Assembly (NCBI RefSeq): GCF_900496995.4
Contig: NC_044006.1
Location: 39,569,120-39,633,119 of the forward strand
DNA: 64,000 bases
Source of the DNA: Aquila chrysaetos chrysaetos
Lineage: Eukaryota; Chordata; Aves; Accipitriformes; Accipitridae
Reading direction: 5' to 3'
Shown here: positions 1 through 13,500 of the stretch, piece after piece
Numbering within the stretch: position 1 is the stretch's first letter
Layout: each line of letters begins with the position of its first letter
Made by a program: the position numbers and the translations under genes
Notes under the pieces: generated by a model
Told to the model about the DNA's origin: nothing
Databases searched by the model: none
The model's input: only the letters and a program-made list of their open reading frames with translations

Positions 1-2839
1 TCCCACGTAAAACTATCCAGTGACTTCTAGTGATTTGAATTTCATGAGACAGAACGATAAATTAGCTAAAGCACAATTTGATTCCAAATGAAAATACAAC
101 TTAACACTGTAACAGTTGAAAGAACACAAAAATTGAGTAAGTGATACAACAGATTAGAAGTCTTCATCTCTCCCATAAGGTATACACATGAGCTAAAAAA
201 ATATAAATGCTTCAATGATTATACTGCATATATACTGCATATATATACTGCACTTCTCCTCACCCCTTCGTGTCCAAGTAATATGTTAAAAAAACTTAAG
301 GAACACAAAAAGGTGGATTTTTTATTCAATGTTCTTTTGGTTTGATTCCTGTAGTATCACATGGTAGAAAACATGCAGATACCAATCCTTTGTTCAGCTA
401 CACTATTACTGGCCAGCGTAAGGTATTTTCACTGAAGTCAGCAAAATTGTAATGGTTTAAGTCTTGAATTACTGACAGAAGGAGTAACTCCAGTATCCAG
501 TTGTATAACTTCTAACTCGGGTAACTCTCCCCTTAAATTCAGTGAAAAAATAACCTGGCTAAAGTGTAGAAAATCCGGCCCATAATCATGATGCCAGAGA
601 AAAGGTGAAAGTTCAGATTTTGTGCTATTCAAGTAATCTTATATGAAGGATAAAGGCTTTAATACCTCCACCAGAGATCTCTTTGGACAGCACAGGGCTC
701 TTGTGTTGGTACTGCAACAATACTGCCATTTTTCCCTCCTTGAGGATGTTAAAGAAATAAAGGGCAAGATGAGACTACACTGGTGTGTCCATTCCTTGAC
801 ACAGCTAAGAACGGGCACCAAGGCTGCTTTTGTGCTCTTTCCTGACTTCTGCTCTAGCACAGAAATAGAACAGAAAAAATCTTAGCTGGAAGACTATAAA
901 ACATAGTGATTGTGTAGGTTTTCTGTATTTTTTTGAGCAGACTACTCTGCAAGTTAATTTAGCTGTAGACAAGAGTTGTTCATACTTTCACTCAAACACA
1001 CTCTCATTCCTGTGTTCTTAGCAGACACTACATCATAAGTAAACAAGCCCTGAGCTTGTCTTCCATATGTAAAATGGAGCTACCTTAAAATTAAACCTTG
1101 ACCATCAATTTTTCTTCTTCTTGAATAGTTTCAGAAAGTAGGATTCTTCTGCTTCTGATTTGCCTGACTCATTTGTCACTGATTTGCAGAAGAGTTTATT
1201 TCACATAGTTATGAAAGTAGCTTGTTACAGCAGTGAATGTATTTAAGTCAGCTGGAAATGTGTGGAAAGACAGCTTCAATACTTCTGGGAAAGCTAACAA
1301 AAACTACAATTAAACAAATAAACCATGTCTGAAAACACTAAGATAAAACCATTGTCACTTTTTTTTTTTTTCCTCCTTAACTATGGATAATAAAAAGCAG
1401 TCATGGCATCTGTGCAACAGAGGATTGTTGCAGTCCAACTCAGATTCTATATGTAATGTTCCAGTTTCACAGAACCCACCATGGAAAATACCCAGCAAAG
1501 CCAAATATACAATTGAGACAAAAATCCATTTCCTCTTATTTCAGTAAGGCTGTGATTATTCAGTAACCATAATATCAATATCAGAACGATTAGTATCACA
1601 TATATTTTAACAAGCCTCAATTTAAATTAAAAATCACAAATGCTGGTTAAAGTCAACATTAAATTTTGTAATTAGCACCATTTTTCTTCGTGTTTTAATA
1701 GGTATTGATTTAGATAAACCATTTATGTTACTGATTTTAATATTTCAATTTCAAATAAACTGGAATAGTATGGATTTAGTTGGAACTGGAAGGCTTGTTC
1801 CAAATGCAACTCAGCATTTGTCTTTTCCTCACATTCTTAAATTAATTTGGCTAAGAGCTATCCCGTACCAGAAAAATTTCCACCACTCCAGTAATTTGGC
1901 ATAGCTGCACTCCTTGTGACAATGCAGGACACTAGCACTTTCTTTCTGGACACCACCCGCATAAACAACACTGACAAACTATCAGAGTTTTTGTGTTGGC
2001 ATAACTGTATATTTAGGGGTTGTCAAAACATTGTGCCAGTAAACCTTAGTAGTATAGAACTGGCATGGTAATTAAGATGAGCTCAAGTTCTACTGAAGAC
2101 ACAAAATTCACTCTTCTCATATGAACTAGCAAAGCAGAAACGAGACTCCCTGACAGTTTTCAACTTGTTAGCTATGTAGACTGGAGTTCTGAAAAATAGT
2201 TCGTCCCCTACTTAGATCATGCAGCTTAAAAACACACTTTTAATTTAATGAAGATGAACAAATTTACTCAGGTTTTAGGGTTTAAATACAAACTATTCTA
2301 GACAGGAAATTAATTCAAAGTGGAATAACTATTCTATCTACAGTTCATCAGTATCAGAGTATCAATCAATGAAATCACAGCACTTCCAGCATAGACATAC
2401 TAGGTTTGTACCACTGCAGTAAAACTACCATTCCTAGAAGGAACGTAATAATAGGAACACAGCTTTTGCTAAATGAGGGACATATGTTATGACAGAAACC
2501 TTGAGTGTAGACACCTTTTCTAAAAATGAGGTGCTCCAGCTTAATCGTTTAAAAACAGTGGTAAAACACATCTAGTAGTTTAAGGTCAGCTCAGTATGTA
2601 TAAAATATAACAAGTAGGAATAAAAATTCATTCTGTTTAAGTAAATCGCAAATAGTGAGAAGTCCTTGATTACTGTAAGTGAAATTCTGGTAGTTCTACT
2701 TTAATTAAGGCTGAAGAAACTTAATTTTTCCATGGACTACTTAAGCATGGGTTATAAACACACACTTCATAGTGGGTATGAATACTTGTAGTTTATGAAG
2801 CACTGTAGTAGCATGACAATCCTGTCACCAATCCTGCTC
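1..2839. other. Upstream intergenic DNA, no gene seen
   Basis: AT-rich sequence with short, unconvincing open frames on both strands. A small TATACTGCATA-type repetition lies at about 221-251. No splice-flanked coding exon, RNA gene or recognisable interspersed repeat was identified. Confidence 0.5.
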
Positions 2840-3370
2840 AGCACTTGTCAGGCAACACCTGGAATACTGTGTTCAGTTTTGGTCCCCACTACGCAAAAAA
2901 GCTGTGGACAGGCTGGAGAGGGTCCAGAGAAGGGCCACAAAGATGATCAAAGGACTGGGAAGCCTGCCATATGAGCAAAGGCTGAGAGAACTGGGTTTGT
3001 TCAGCCTTGAGAAAAGAAGGCTTAGGGGAGACCTTATCACCATGTTCCAGTATTTAAAGGGTGGCTACAGAAAAGATGGAGACCCCCTTTTTACAAGGAG
3101 TCACATGGATAAGATGAGGGGCAATGGGTACAAGTTACTTCTAGGGAGATTCCGATTGGACACATTTTTCACAATGAGAACAATCAGCCATTGGAATAAT
3201 TCCCCCAGGGAAGTGGTGGATTCCCCGACTCTGGGGGGATTTGGGGGATTGGACACTTTTAAGATTCGGCTGGACAGGGTGCTGGACCATCTTGTCTGGA
3301 CTGTGCTTTTGCCACAAAAGGTTGGACCAGATGATCCTTGAGGTCCCCTTCCAACCTAGTATTCTATGAT
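2840..3370 (+). mobile_element. CR1 LINE 3' fragment, 5'-truncated
   Basis: Positions 2904-3341 keep an open frame of 145 codons that reads like the C-terminal end of CR1 ORF2, with the family motifs [15 protein letters not shown] and SLEKRRLRGDLI. The frame is followed by the short CR1 3' UTR and a single ATTCTATGAT tail unit at about 3359-3370. The endonuclease and most of the reverse transcriptase are absent, so this is a 5'-truncated, inactive insertion. The intact C-terminal frame and recognisable tail suggest it is younger than the CR1 copies in intron 3 and at 54-56 kb. The 5' boundary is approximate. Confidence 0.9.
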
Positions 3371-5719
3371 TATTTTCACATTATTGTTCAATACAACAGT
3401 ATATAGGTTGTCTTTCAATTCAAAATCCAGTTTTGATCTCAAACCCGTATCTTTGCTACCCAAACCAAAGTGACTCTTGAGACTCATTAAAAACAGACAC
3501 ATCAACCCTCCCCACACAGTTTCCAAATCCTGGATGCCTTATGGCTATTTTTTAACGTGACAGCTATAGAGGTGAAATACATGCACTTCAATGCTTTCTT
3601 CATGTCTTCAAATAATTTGCTTATTTGTTTTTTCCTACGAACTCAACTAGCAGTGTCTAATATCATGGGAGACAGGATATTTTTTGTGAAGTGGCCCCAG
3701 TTATCAGCAGCAACATTTTGAGTCAGATATTCATTAAAGCTCAACCATCAATTAGACATGTGATTAAGGTTGGCTTTTCACAAGGGTTGTCATACGAAAT
3801 GTCCAGTCTTTAGAATAGAACTGTGCTTTTTTTAAAAATCCAGTTGCTAGCATTAGAGAGTTCAAAATCAAGTTGATACTTTTTGTCTTCAGCTGAAAAC
3901 CAACCCACAGTTTATGGGGAAGGGATGCTTGTTGGTCTTCATAGTGAAGTAGAGTCTGTGGCCTCTTATGTGCCGTGTTCACTAGGTATAATTTATATAA
4001 ACAGAATTTTTAAAAAAAGCAGACATTGCCACAAAAAAAATTCACTGTAAATACTGTCACCAGAAGGGCTTTAGCAGCTTAATTATGGACATTTGAAGAA
4101 TTTTGAGTTGAACTGCAAGGTAAGAGCAACAAAATTAAAATGTGTAAGACTATCTTATTTACCCATCACAATACTGATTTGGTATTCAAAACTGCATCAG
4201 TTCTCCCTGAATGAACGAGACACTCCAACATTTCTTTGTTTTCTTATTTTCTCGGGTTTGGGGTTTTTTTTTTTCAGTTTTTCCCCCTCTTAAAAACTGA
4301 TGCAGAATGTTTCTTATTTACTGTCGCATTTTTTAACATGCTCCACAGCTGCTGGAGGCAATATTGTTTGAATCCTTCACAATATTGCTATCAAAACATA
4401 AAATCATATTGCCAAGTATCATGATATTCAAACCTTTTAACAAGGACTAGGTATAAGGGTGTCTCTTTCTCTCTCTCATTACTTCCTCATCAATGTGATC
4501 TTGTCAGGAGTCAGGATCTGTCTGGGAAGGCAGGACCCACCTGGCATCATCCTATGATGGAGGCTGCAGCATGCTGATGTTGGGATCCCACTGATGTCTT
4601 CCTTGACATGCTTTTTTTTCAAAAGCACCACTTCATTTACCTACTCTGCTGCTGGGACACAGCTCTTTCAAATTCATTTGTCTGACATAGTTGTTCTGTC
4701 TACTATACGAAAGGAAAGACCTATCAATTGAGAAGCAAGGGACAGTATAGCCTAACTTTTGTGTCTCCACCTTCTCAATGGCAGAGCGAAGAGGCCAGCA
4801 ACTACCCGTCCAAATCTTTGGGAGACAGACTTGGGAGGAAGATGGTAAAGACTGAGCCATAACTGCCCAAACAGGCTGTGCAGATCAGGGTATCCCTTTA
4901 CGATCAGTGTCACATCGTAAAACTACCACATTACTAATACATTTAGTCATCACCATTTATCACAGTTCACCTTCACATTGCTATCTGGTATCTATGGTAC
5001 TGTAAAAAGAAGAATGTCATAGCTTTCCACTTCAAGTTTTTTCAGACAAATGCTTTTTTTTTTTTTTTAAATAGAAATAAGAATATATTGGGTAACAAGC
5101 TAACTTTCTATTGCTTCCCTGCATAAGGACTATAATTTAGAATACCTAATATGGAATATGTAACTTTTCCATACTGGTGCTCCATTTGTAGTCCCACTCC
5201 ACAACACTACAATAAAAGGGTCAAATGTCATGTGAAAGGTGCAAATGGACCTGTACTGCCTAAGACCTAACATGCTGACATACCAAGAGCACTGCAAGAG
5301 AACGTATTTCAGCGTGTGTCATATAAGCCCACCTGGGACTCTAGTTACTCATGTGGACACTTGAGCCACACTACAATACCTTCAGCAAAACTTATATTTT
5401 ACTTAAATACCCACTTCAACCTACAGAGAGATTTGGCAAGGGTCTTGGCAAAATTTAGATGCAGAATTTGCCAGACACCTACCAAAGTCCATATGTATTT
5501 CAAACCCTATGTTTCACAAATGCATTTCTTGAAGAGACCCAAAGTTCTGTTTCCACGCGTGCACCTGAACCTTGTCAATGCTAGGCACGTGCAGCTAAGA
5601 CTTGCTGCGATCCAAGTACTCCTATACAAATAACGGAATTTTTATAATTAAGAAAATATGGGTTTATAATGAATGGGAAATGCAGAACAGTATTCATGTT
5701 AACTGAACTACTAAAGTAA

Positions 5720-5745
5720 TTTTTTTTTTTTTTTTTTTTTTTTTT
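5720..5745. repeat. Poly-T tract (26 bp)
   Basis: An uninterrupted run of 26 T. No adjoining sequence with a recognisable retroposed gene or LINE tail was found, so it is called only as a homopolymer. Confidence 0.9.
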
Positions 5746-8700
5746 AGGCAAAAGTCCATTAGTAATTGCCTGAGTAGCATCACTTCCACTGGTGTTATTT
5801 CAACATTATAGTCAAGGATCTCAGCTCAGTTTAATGCTGGACTGCGAGTGTGGCAAGCTATCCAAGGTCAGTGCCTGATGAAATTATTATAGAAATGTTA
5901 GCTCTCTCAGTGAGTAGCTCATACAGACTTAGGGCTGAAAACACATGAAAGCTACTAGTTTTAAAATCATGTTCCAAGACTTTTATTATACAATTCTTTA
6001 TATGTTTTATGCTTTTCTATTTCCTTTTCCTAACTAGGAGCACCCTGACTTACTAAGTCTCTTCTGTCACTGACTTACATAATTAGCTGTTGAAGAGCTA
6101 CCTTTCCAATGCTTTAGTGCAGACTACACAAGGTCAAAGTAAAATGTCACATGGGTCAACAATACTTAGTACCGAGCATCTGCCAGCTATTCCTTTGCTT
6201 TCTGGTCATGAACATTAAAATCAAGTGTAACTGTTTATATCTTTATTTTAGGCATCTCCAGAACATTCGTCATCATAGTAAGTATAGTAACTAGATGTAG
6301 ATAGATCTTAGTTTCTGCAACAGAAGTAGTATTTTAACATACATAAAGGACATAATTCACTTTGCAGATCTCATTTTTATTCTTGGAAACTAAGTAATTT
6401 CATCTCACTAGGGTTTTGTATGGGCATTTTCAGATCCCCTTACTCCACTGCAAAGCGGATAAGACATATTAAGTAGATGCATCAAGATAATGGAGTAAAG
6501 TAAGCAACAGATGCAGTTTTTGTCACAAGTGGTAGATTTACTGTTCTTCAAACTAACAGAACCATGTGAATGCTAAATTTCTCAGTTAACAAAAAACCCC
6601 ACACAACTTTCCAGTCTCACTATTAGCCATTTAGGCCCCCAAAATATAAAGTACATGCACAGCAAAAGCTTGACACTCACCCAGAAATCCATGCCAAAGT
6701 ATTTTTATAAAATGTCATACTTCTAAAATCAATTATTTTTGGAGGCCTAATATATTATTTTGAACACTTGGTTTTGGCACAAAACTTTTCTAATTTTTGG
6801 TTGCTAAAAAAAGCTTGAAAATGCAAATCCAAAGCACTAGAAGACAAGAAAGCAGACAAAAAAAACCCCAGAAATGTGTGTCTTTCTCAAGCTTCTCATT
6901 TTTAAGCCATATAATGATTACTTGTGACCTAAACTATTATTTTTGAATGCTTGAGATGTCAATATTATAAAAATGTGAGATAGGATCACTAGTAAGATAT
7001 CAAGATTTCTTCCCAGGCCCAGTCATATGTAAGGATCAGAGTGACAGAACTATCCAGATGACAAGAAGTCAGTATCCAGCACTAAATGCATGTGACATCT
7101 ACCACGATACTTACTGCAGATCCTGTAGTATGATGGAAGTGACCAAGCTAACTGCAAGCAGCTTGGCTTGCAACTAGAGGCAATTTAGCTTCAGCAACAA
7201 GTAACTATTTATATGTGTTGAAACGATATGTATGCAACATTTACTGGGGCTGTCAGAACAATGACTGCTGTGCAGGATGCATGGAATGTCAGAGTCCTCA
7301 CTTCTACAGGCTCATTTACAGCCTTGCAAGGCAGCGGGGAAATACCAAAGGGCCGTCAGTATTGCCAAATCACTAAACTTTATCCTTTTCTAAAAGAACC
7401 TGAGTTTTAATATAGGGTTCAGCCTTCTTTGAACAGTCACCCTTCAATGGAGTCTTTACTTCACCATTTGTGTCTTCCAAGTACAGCAGTAATTATCCAA
7501 AGCTCTGCATCAACTTGGTTAGGTCATTTCTGCTCTTGCAAATAACATGATTTGAGTGAACTCAGCTATCTCTACACAACACTACGCTGTGACACATAGT
7601 CATGCAGAGTGAAACTAAGCTGGATCAAATATTCAAAGAGTGTTCAACAGAAGGGCCAGATACTGTCTTTAGGACTGTTACAAGTTTCTATAAAAATAGC
7701 CATCGAAGAGTAATTCACAATTGACAGAAAATATTCCACTGTGACTAAGTGAATGAAAAGGGGAAATAAAAAGCAAACCTCTCAAAATCTTGATTCCAAA
7801 ATGAACCGCTACATATAACTTCCTTTCCTATCTTCCTTTAACCAAGACTGAGAAACCACCTCATTAATAAGAAAATTGAAGCAGGTCAGAATCTATTTTC
7901 AAAGAGATAAACAGAAGATTTGGGAGGATGGACAACAGCATGTATGTGCAATCGAGGGAAGATTCCAGTGATGTTAACAATAGCACAGTACACAATTTAT
8001 TTTCTCTCAGAGTAGATCATTTTCTCATTACTCTGCTGAAGTGTGAATCTGGAGTAATCTACATTCATAGCAGCAAATACCTGAAGCTAAGATTAAGATC
8101 CGTAAATAACATTTTTTCAGCACCTGCCATTATAAGTCAATTCTGAAAGTCTACAATTCAGGTATGTAAAGAACCTGACAAGCTTTCCAAAGGCTGATGA
8201 GGCAACTATATAGCCCAAATTCACATGCTTCTGCCTATCAGCTCTACAGCATACAATGGCAAGTTAAATGCCAGTTAAAATTTCATTGTTTTCCTCCTTC
8301 CAAAGGTAAGGAAGGAATACAGGTGACAATTTCACCTGTATGGAGTTCTTCTTTAAATCCCTCTCCCACCCACCCCCCTTTTTTTTAAAATTTCATGCTA
8401 AGTTTTAACATAGAGCATTTTCTTGAACAAACCATTGTTCAAAAAAGTTTCCAAGATATCTCAAGGCTACATGATCTTTTGTGGATAGCCCTGAGTAAAA
8501 TTCCAACATTCTTACTTGATTTAATGCCAAATTCCTGATTGGGTGGCTTTCCAGCACCTTTTGGGTTGGAATGTTAGTTTTTTCTCACAGCCCTGGACAG
8601 AGTTTCCAGAGTATGCTTTTGCAGGTCAATCTTCATTTTCTGTGCAACTCTAATGCTACTATTATAAAAAAGGTCTCAAACACAGTAGATCCTGTTTAAT

Positions 8701-10428
8701 TATACTGAATGACTGGTATCAGGCCTAACCACTTGAGTTAGCTTAGCCTGGTACCACCACCCCAGTATGTAAGTCCACTTTCCAATGCCTCATTATTTCT
8801 GAGCACCACTGCCATCTGCGGCTATGGTCACCTCCACTTACTCTGTTCTGTATAATTCTTTTCCAGTCTATTGTGGCAACTGTGGTGGGTATCCATCTTT
8901 TGAAAAACTGTAGGCACAACAAAGTTATGAACACTCAGATTCTTACAGAAAGTTTCTAATTTCAAGCAGATACCTCACATAATTCTGATTAACGAGTCAA
9001 GGAATCCCTGTGCAATGGAGGACACAAAAGAAACAGTGTAAACTTTAATTCAGACAATTCAGTTAAGCAAGGGTTTTCTGAGCAGGTAGCTGATGCTTCC
9101 ACTAAGTAAGGAAATAAATGGTTCATTTTGGAAACAAGAGTTTGAGGGCTTTGCTCCTTTTTTCCCCAACAAAAAGCATTTCTTAACTTTTCTTAAGTCC
9201 AGTGCCACACCAACAGGGGACACCAGTCATACGGCTTGACATATCCTTAACATCAGTCCTATTCAGGAAGGACAGAAAATATTAAAAGCAGAGAATAAAA
9301 TGGAGATTTTTTTCTTTAGACAAAAATAATTAATGAAATTGTGGATATATTTTATATACAAAGGCACTCAGAAGTATTGGGAATCTGCTTTGTTCTCCAA
9401 CACTCCATCCTCTCTTAATATATACAAGTTATTGTGATAAATCAGAGCTGACTAGTGGTTTTCTAGACACCATTAAAAAAACCTATGTATCTAATGAGAA
9501 AATGATTTATATATACAAAATTATGATTTTAAATGAATACAAAGAAATGTCTATCAACATTAAGACTAAAATCTAACAGGACTGTGAAAAAACATTAATA
9601 TTCAAGGAAAACAGAAAAAGAGAAAAGATTAATGGAAATTCTCAAAGATCTAGCTAAATTACTGCTAGTGAATACTCAAAAGAAACAATTAAAAGACAAA
9701 AATACATTTTTTAGTCTCAGACATCCTTCTTTATTCTGTAATTGATATTATTTCACTGGTAGAATTAATGTTCACAAATACAACAGTGGGATTTATTATA
9801 CTATTAGATCAAAATGGATGGACTTTATTTCAAACTGAGGAGACTTTAATCACCAGTATAAACCAAAATATTAGACTATGATGTTATCTTTTTGTCCTAA
9901 ATCAAACAGCTCAGGAAGGACACCAAACGTACCTAAAAACATAAACATCTATTAACATACTAATCTACAAATTTACCTCAATAAAGAAATTTCCAATCAT
10001 TCTGGCAATGAAAGTTGACAGTGTGAAAGTTTAGTCCAGAACATTCAATATTACTTAATTTTGGTAACTAGAGCATGTAAGAGGTTTACACTATTTATTT
10101 TTTGAGTAAAATCAAGAACATAAACTTAAAAAGGGAAAGTGCTACTCATGTAATGTAAAATCAGAAAGCATAACATACTGACTAAAAACTTAATAAGATT
10201 CTTGTTCTGATTTTATTTTCCCACCAATATATAATAAGATTTTTGAAAGGAAAAAAAATTCATCATTAAGACTTCTGGCAGAAACTCTAAACCAAAGATT
10301 TAGTGCCCTATTTGCAAGTAGTTTAGTATCCTATATATACATCCAGATCCAAATATATGTTCCAGCAAAGACACTGCAAATGAAACTCATTCAAAAGTTA
10401 ATTAAGGCTTTTCTACACATGGAATTGT

Positions 10429-10545
10429 TCCTGATTAATTCCATATGGGGCCATTCTTACTACAGAAGTGCCTCATTCCATTTTAGTTAAAACAAACTGG
10501 TTTGTTCAGGAATGAGAGTTGCCCATACATGGAATTAATCAGAAT
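10429..10545. repeat. Imperfect inverted repeat, possible old MITE
   Basis: The left arm (about 10429-10451, containing CTGATTAATTCCAT) is complementary to the right arm (about 10521-10545, containing ATGGAATTAATCAG). Inside these, CTCATTCC (10472-10479) pairs with GGAATGAG (10509-10516), and AACAAAC pairs with GTTTGTT around 10491-10506. The nested pairing covers about 115 bp with an asymmetric unpaired stretch on the left. A decayed non-autonomous DNA transposon is possible, but no target duplication or family was recognised. Confidence 0.45.
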
Positions 10546-13500
10546 CATTTGCAGACTATTTTAATTACTTGTGACCAAATAGGATTTAAAAAAAAATCAG
10601 TAGGCTTTAATTCACAAGAAGTTTTGTGCTAGCCTAGAGTCTATCTGTAGGGATCTCCTTGTAAGAGTGTCTTAAATTAAATATCTGATCAAAAATATTA
10701 ATTAGTAATGAGTAATATTTTGACCTTTTTCAATAGGTATAGAAAAAAAATAAAAGGAAATACACTGTAGTGAAAAGACACACAAGTCTTAAGTTTCTGA
10801 AGAAGGGCTTTTCGGTTTCAGGCGTTGTAGTTGTCTCTCTCTTCTCACTTCATAAACAATCTGATCTTATTTGAGGGTCAGGACTATTTCATAGCCCACT
10901 ATAACTGCATGACAAAGATTACATCAGAAGATGCCACACAGGACCGGAACCTCTCTCCTTCTCTGTCTTGTGCAATTGGGGAACTTGTATGCCAGAGCAA
11001 CAGCCCCACCCGACTGTTTGTCATACGTGCATATCACCTTGGCTTTGTCCTGGCACAAAGGATGGAATGGGGTGCCTTAGCACTGGTGTTGAAGCTGAAG
11101 GGGAAAGCAAGAAGAAGAAAATGCCCATACAGAAGTTTTCCAAGAAGAGTGTCAGAGAGCTCAGGCCACAAGACTAGTATTGTGGATAATGCAATAGTAT
11201 CACCACCTAATATTTTTGGCATAACTTATGTCTAGACTGATAATACATTTGTAAGACTTGTACATAGCCTATTCTCAGTACTTGCCATTCCTCCTCTTTG
11301 TTTCCTTTGATTGAAAGATTTTTGAATGCTTGAAAAGTAATGATTTTGGCTGCCTGTTCAGATGGCTGATCACCAAATGATATTGTGATCCTGTGGAGAA
11401 AAAAAAAGGAATTTAAAGTGCATTTTGGTGTTTATAACAATACACACATCAGCTTTGTGAGAGATACACCACAATGATAACCCTTATGTTGTCAATACCC
11501 TATATATTTCTTATTTGTGACTTGAATATATGATTTTCCCCTGGTACATAGAGGATTGCGAAGGATTTGGAAAATTGTATCTCTCTAAAATCAAGTGCAC
11601 TTTGCAGGGAGTTAATGACTTCTGGCTTAGTGAGTACCAACACTGCAACAGACAAAAAGTGGTATAATACCAGAAACTATCTGAACATATTTATTGGCTC
11701 CCTTTGGCAAAAGCATGTTTAGGAAGCTATTGTCCTTCCTAAAGAATTCTAGCCGCTTTAGAAAACAGGCTTAGGCATGAAGTTTGCAAAAGATTTTGTA
11801 GGATTTAATTACACAACAAGAATTTTTTGGCATATTACGCTTGCTATACAGAGTGAATGCAACTGGGGGGGGCAGTATATACATCTCAGCTGCAAGTTCA
11901 ACTGCAAATGCGGTTATACTAAAGAAGTAACTTGAATAATATACCTTATTTCTCCTCTAGTGGAACATACAGCCTATTTCAGCAAATGGGCCCATCTACC
12001 CATTTGTCATGGAGACATGAATTGTGTTTACATCATTAGACTTTGTTGATATGACCAGTACAAGGGTAGCTTTACCAGCAAACCTTTCAATTGTAGACAG
12101 TCATATGCAAATAATCCTCAACTATTCAGTACTGCATCTGTAAAAGGTCTGTAGTTACTGGTCTAATGGCTGTTAAAAAGCTCACTCAGTCTGCTCTTAA
12201 CTCTCAAATAACCAACGACAACGCAAATATCCTACTGTTGACTCTTTTAACTCTTTGTGTAAGAAGGGAGAACACAAGCCAGAAATGTAGTGTTTACTGT
12301 AAATATTTCATTCTGATACTGAGCTTAGCAGGTGATAAATATCATTCATTGTCCTCTTCCTTCTCACTTCAGTTAGGAAGATGTCAGCCTAATGGCATCC
12401 ATAAACAAACTCAAGCAGCCTCATACCATACCAAATGCTGCTGTTTGGTGACTAGGGAAAAGTTTCGGGTGACTCGTTACATGACAGGTGGGACATCTCC
12501 CTAAGTAAGACACGCTTTAACCCCTGTTCCAGCAGGGAGAGAGCGTCCTGTAATAAGCTGATGGAGCAGCAGAAAGAGTTCAAACCAGTGTTATAAGCCC
12601 TTTTACCCTAAGTATGGATCAGCTATTTTGCTTCCAAAACCAGAGTGTGGGTTCTCACTTGCTGTCTGCAAATGCAGCAGTCAGCACTGATGTGAGGAAC
12701 TCAGTGCTAGGTATTTGTATCAAGTAGTTTTCCTTACATAAGCAAAAATGGCAAAGATCCACTGCTATTTTTCTATCTTATTCATAGCATCAGCACATAG
12801 GATAGAAACTTTCAGGGAAAGTAGAATGCAATTTGCTTGAATTTAAGAGAATAATAAACCCAGTAGGCAGAGTTCAGTGCAATAGGAAGTCAAAACCTCC
12901 AGCTAGAAATGAGGATCAAGAGATCTAAGAAATCACAAGATACAGAAGAAGCCTGTGGACTTTAAGCCATAGATGAAAACAGCCCAAAATCAGAAAGATT
13001 TGTCCCAGATTCAAAATACGAGCAGACATCTGCAGATTCAATGTACTAAGTTTTCTTTTAGGGTTTCCCAATACTATAGTGTACAAGAGTCTGGATATGC
13101 ATGTAAGATTGCAGCCCACTATTTCAATCATGTCAAATGCCTATGTGATTTTTAATCTGTGGTCAGAAGTAATCTTAAGAAGCTCTCAGCATTTATAACA
13201 TATACTGTAAATAGCATTTTGAACTACGATATTGTATGAGAAGGTTTAAAAGTACCATTACCCCCCCTCAGTTCTATCCTTTTCAGTAGATATTTTTTAT
13301 AAAAATGAAAAATGATAAAACCCAAATTGTTTGGTTTATTTTATCAAATAAAAAATGCAGACTCCGTGGAAGTTGCTTTGCTGAGGTCTTGGTTGAAACT
13401 TAGGCAATAAAGAATGGGTCCAAATGGTATAAGCATAAAGGTATCTTTGCACTTGGAGGCATAGGAGCATAAATATTTTAGTCCTCAATATTACTGAGCT

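Noticed and set aside
5316..5633. A 105-codon plus-strand open frame
   Set aside because: No recognised motif or family. Start not supported, and frames of this length are expected by chance in 64 kb.
10831..11235. A 134-codon plus-strand open frame with overlapping frames on both strands
   Set aside because: No recognisable domain or homology and no convincing splice sites; three overlapping frames of similar length suggest chance.
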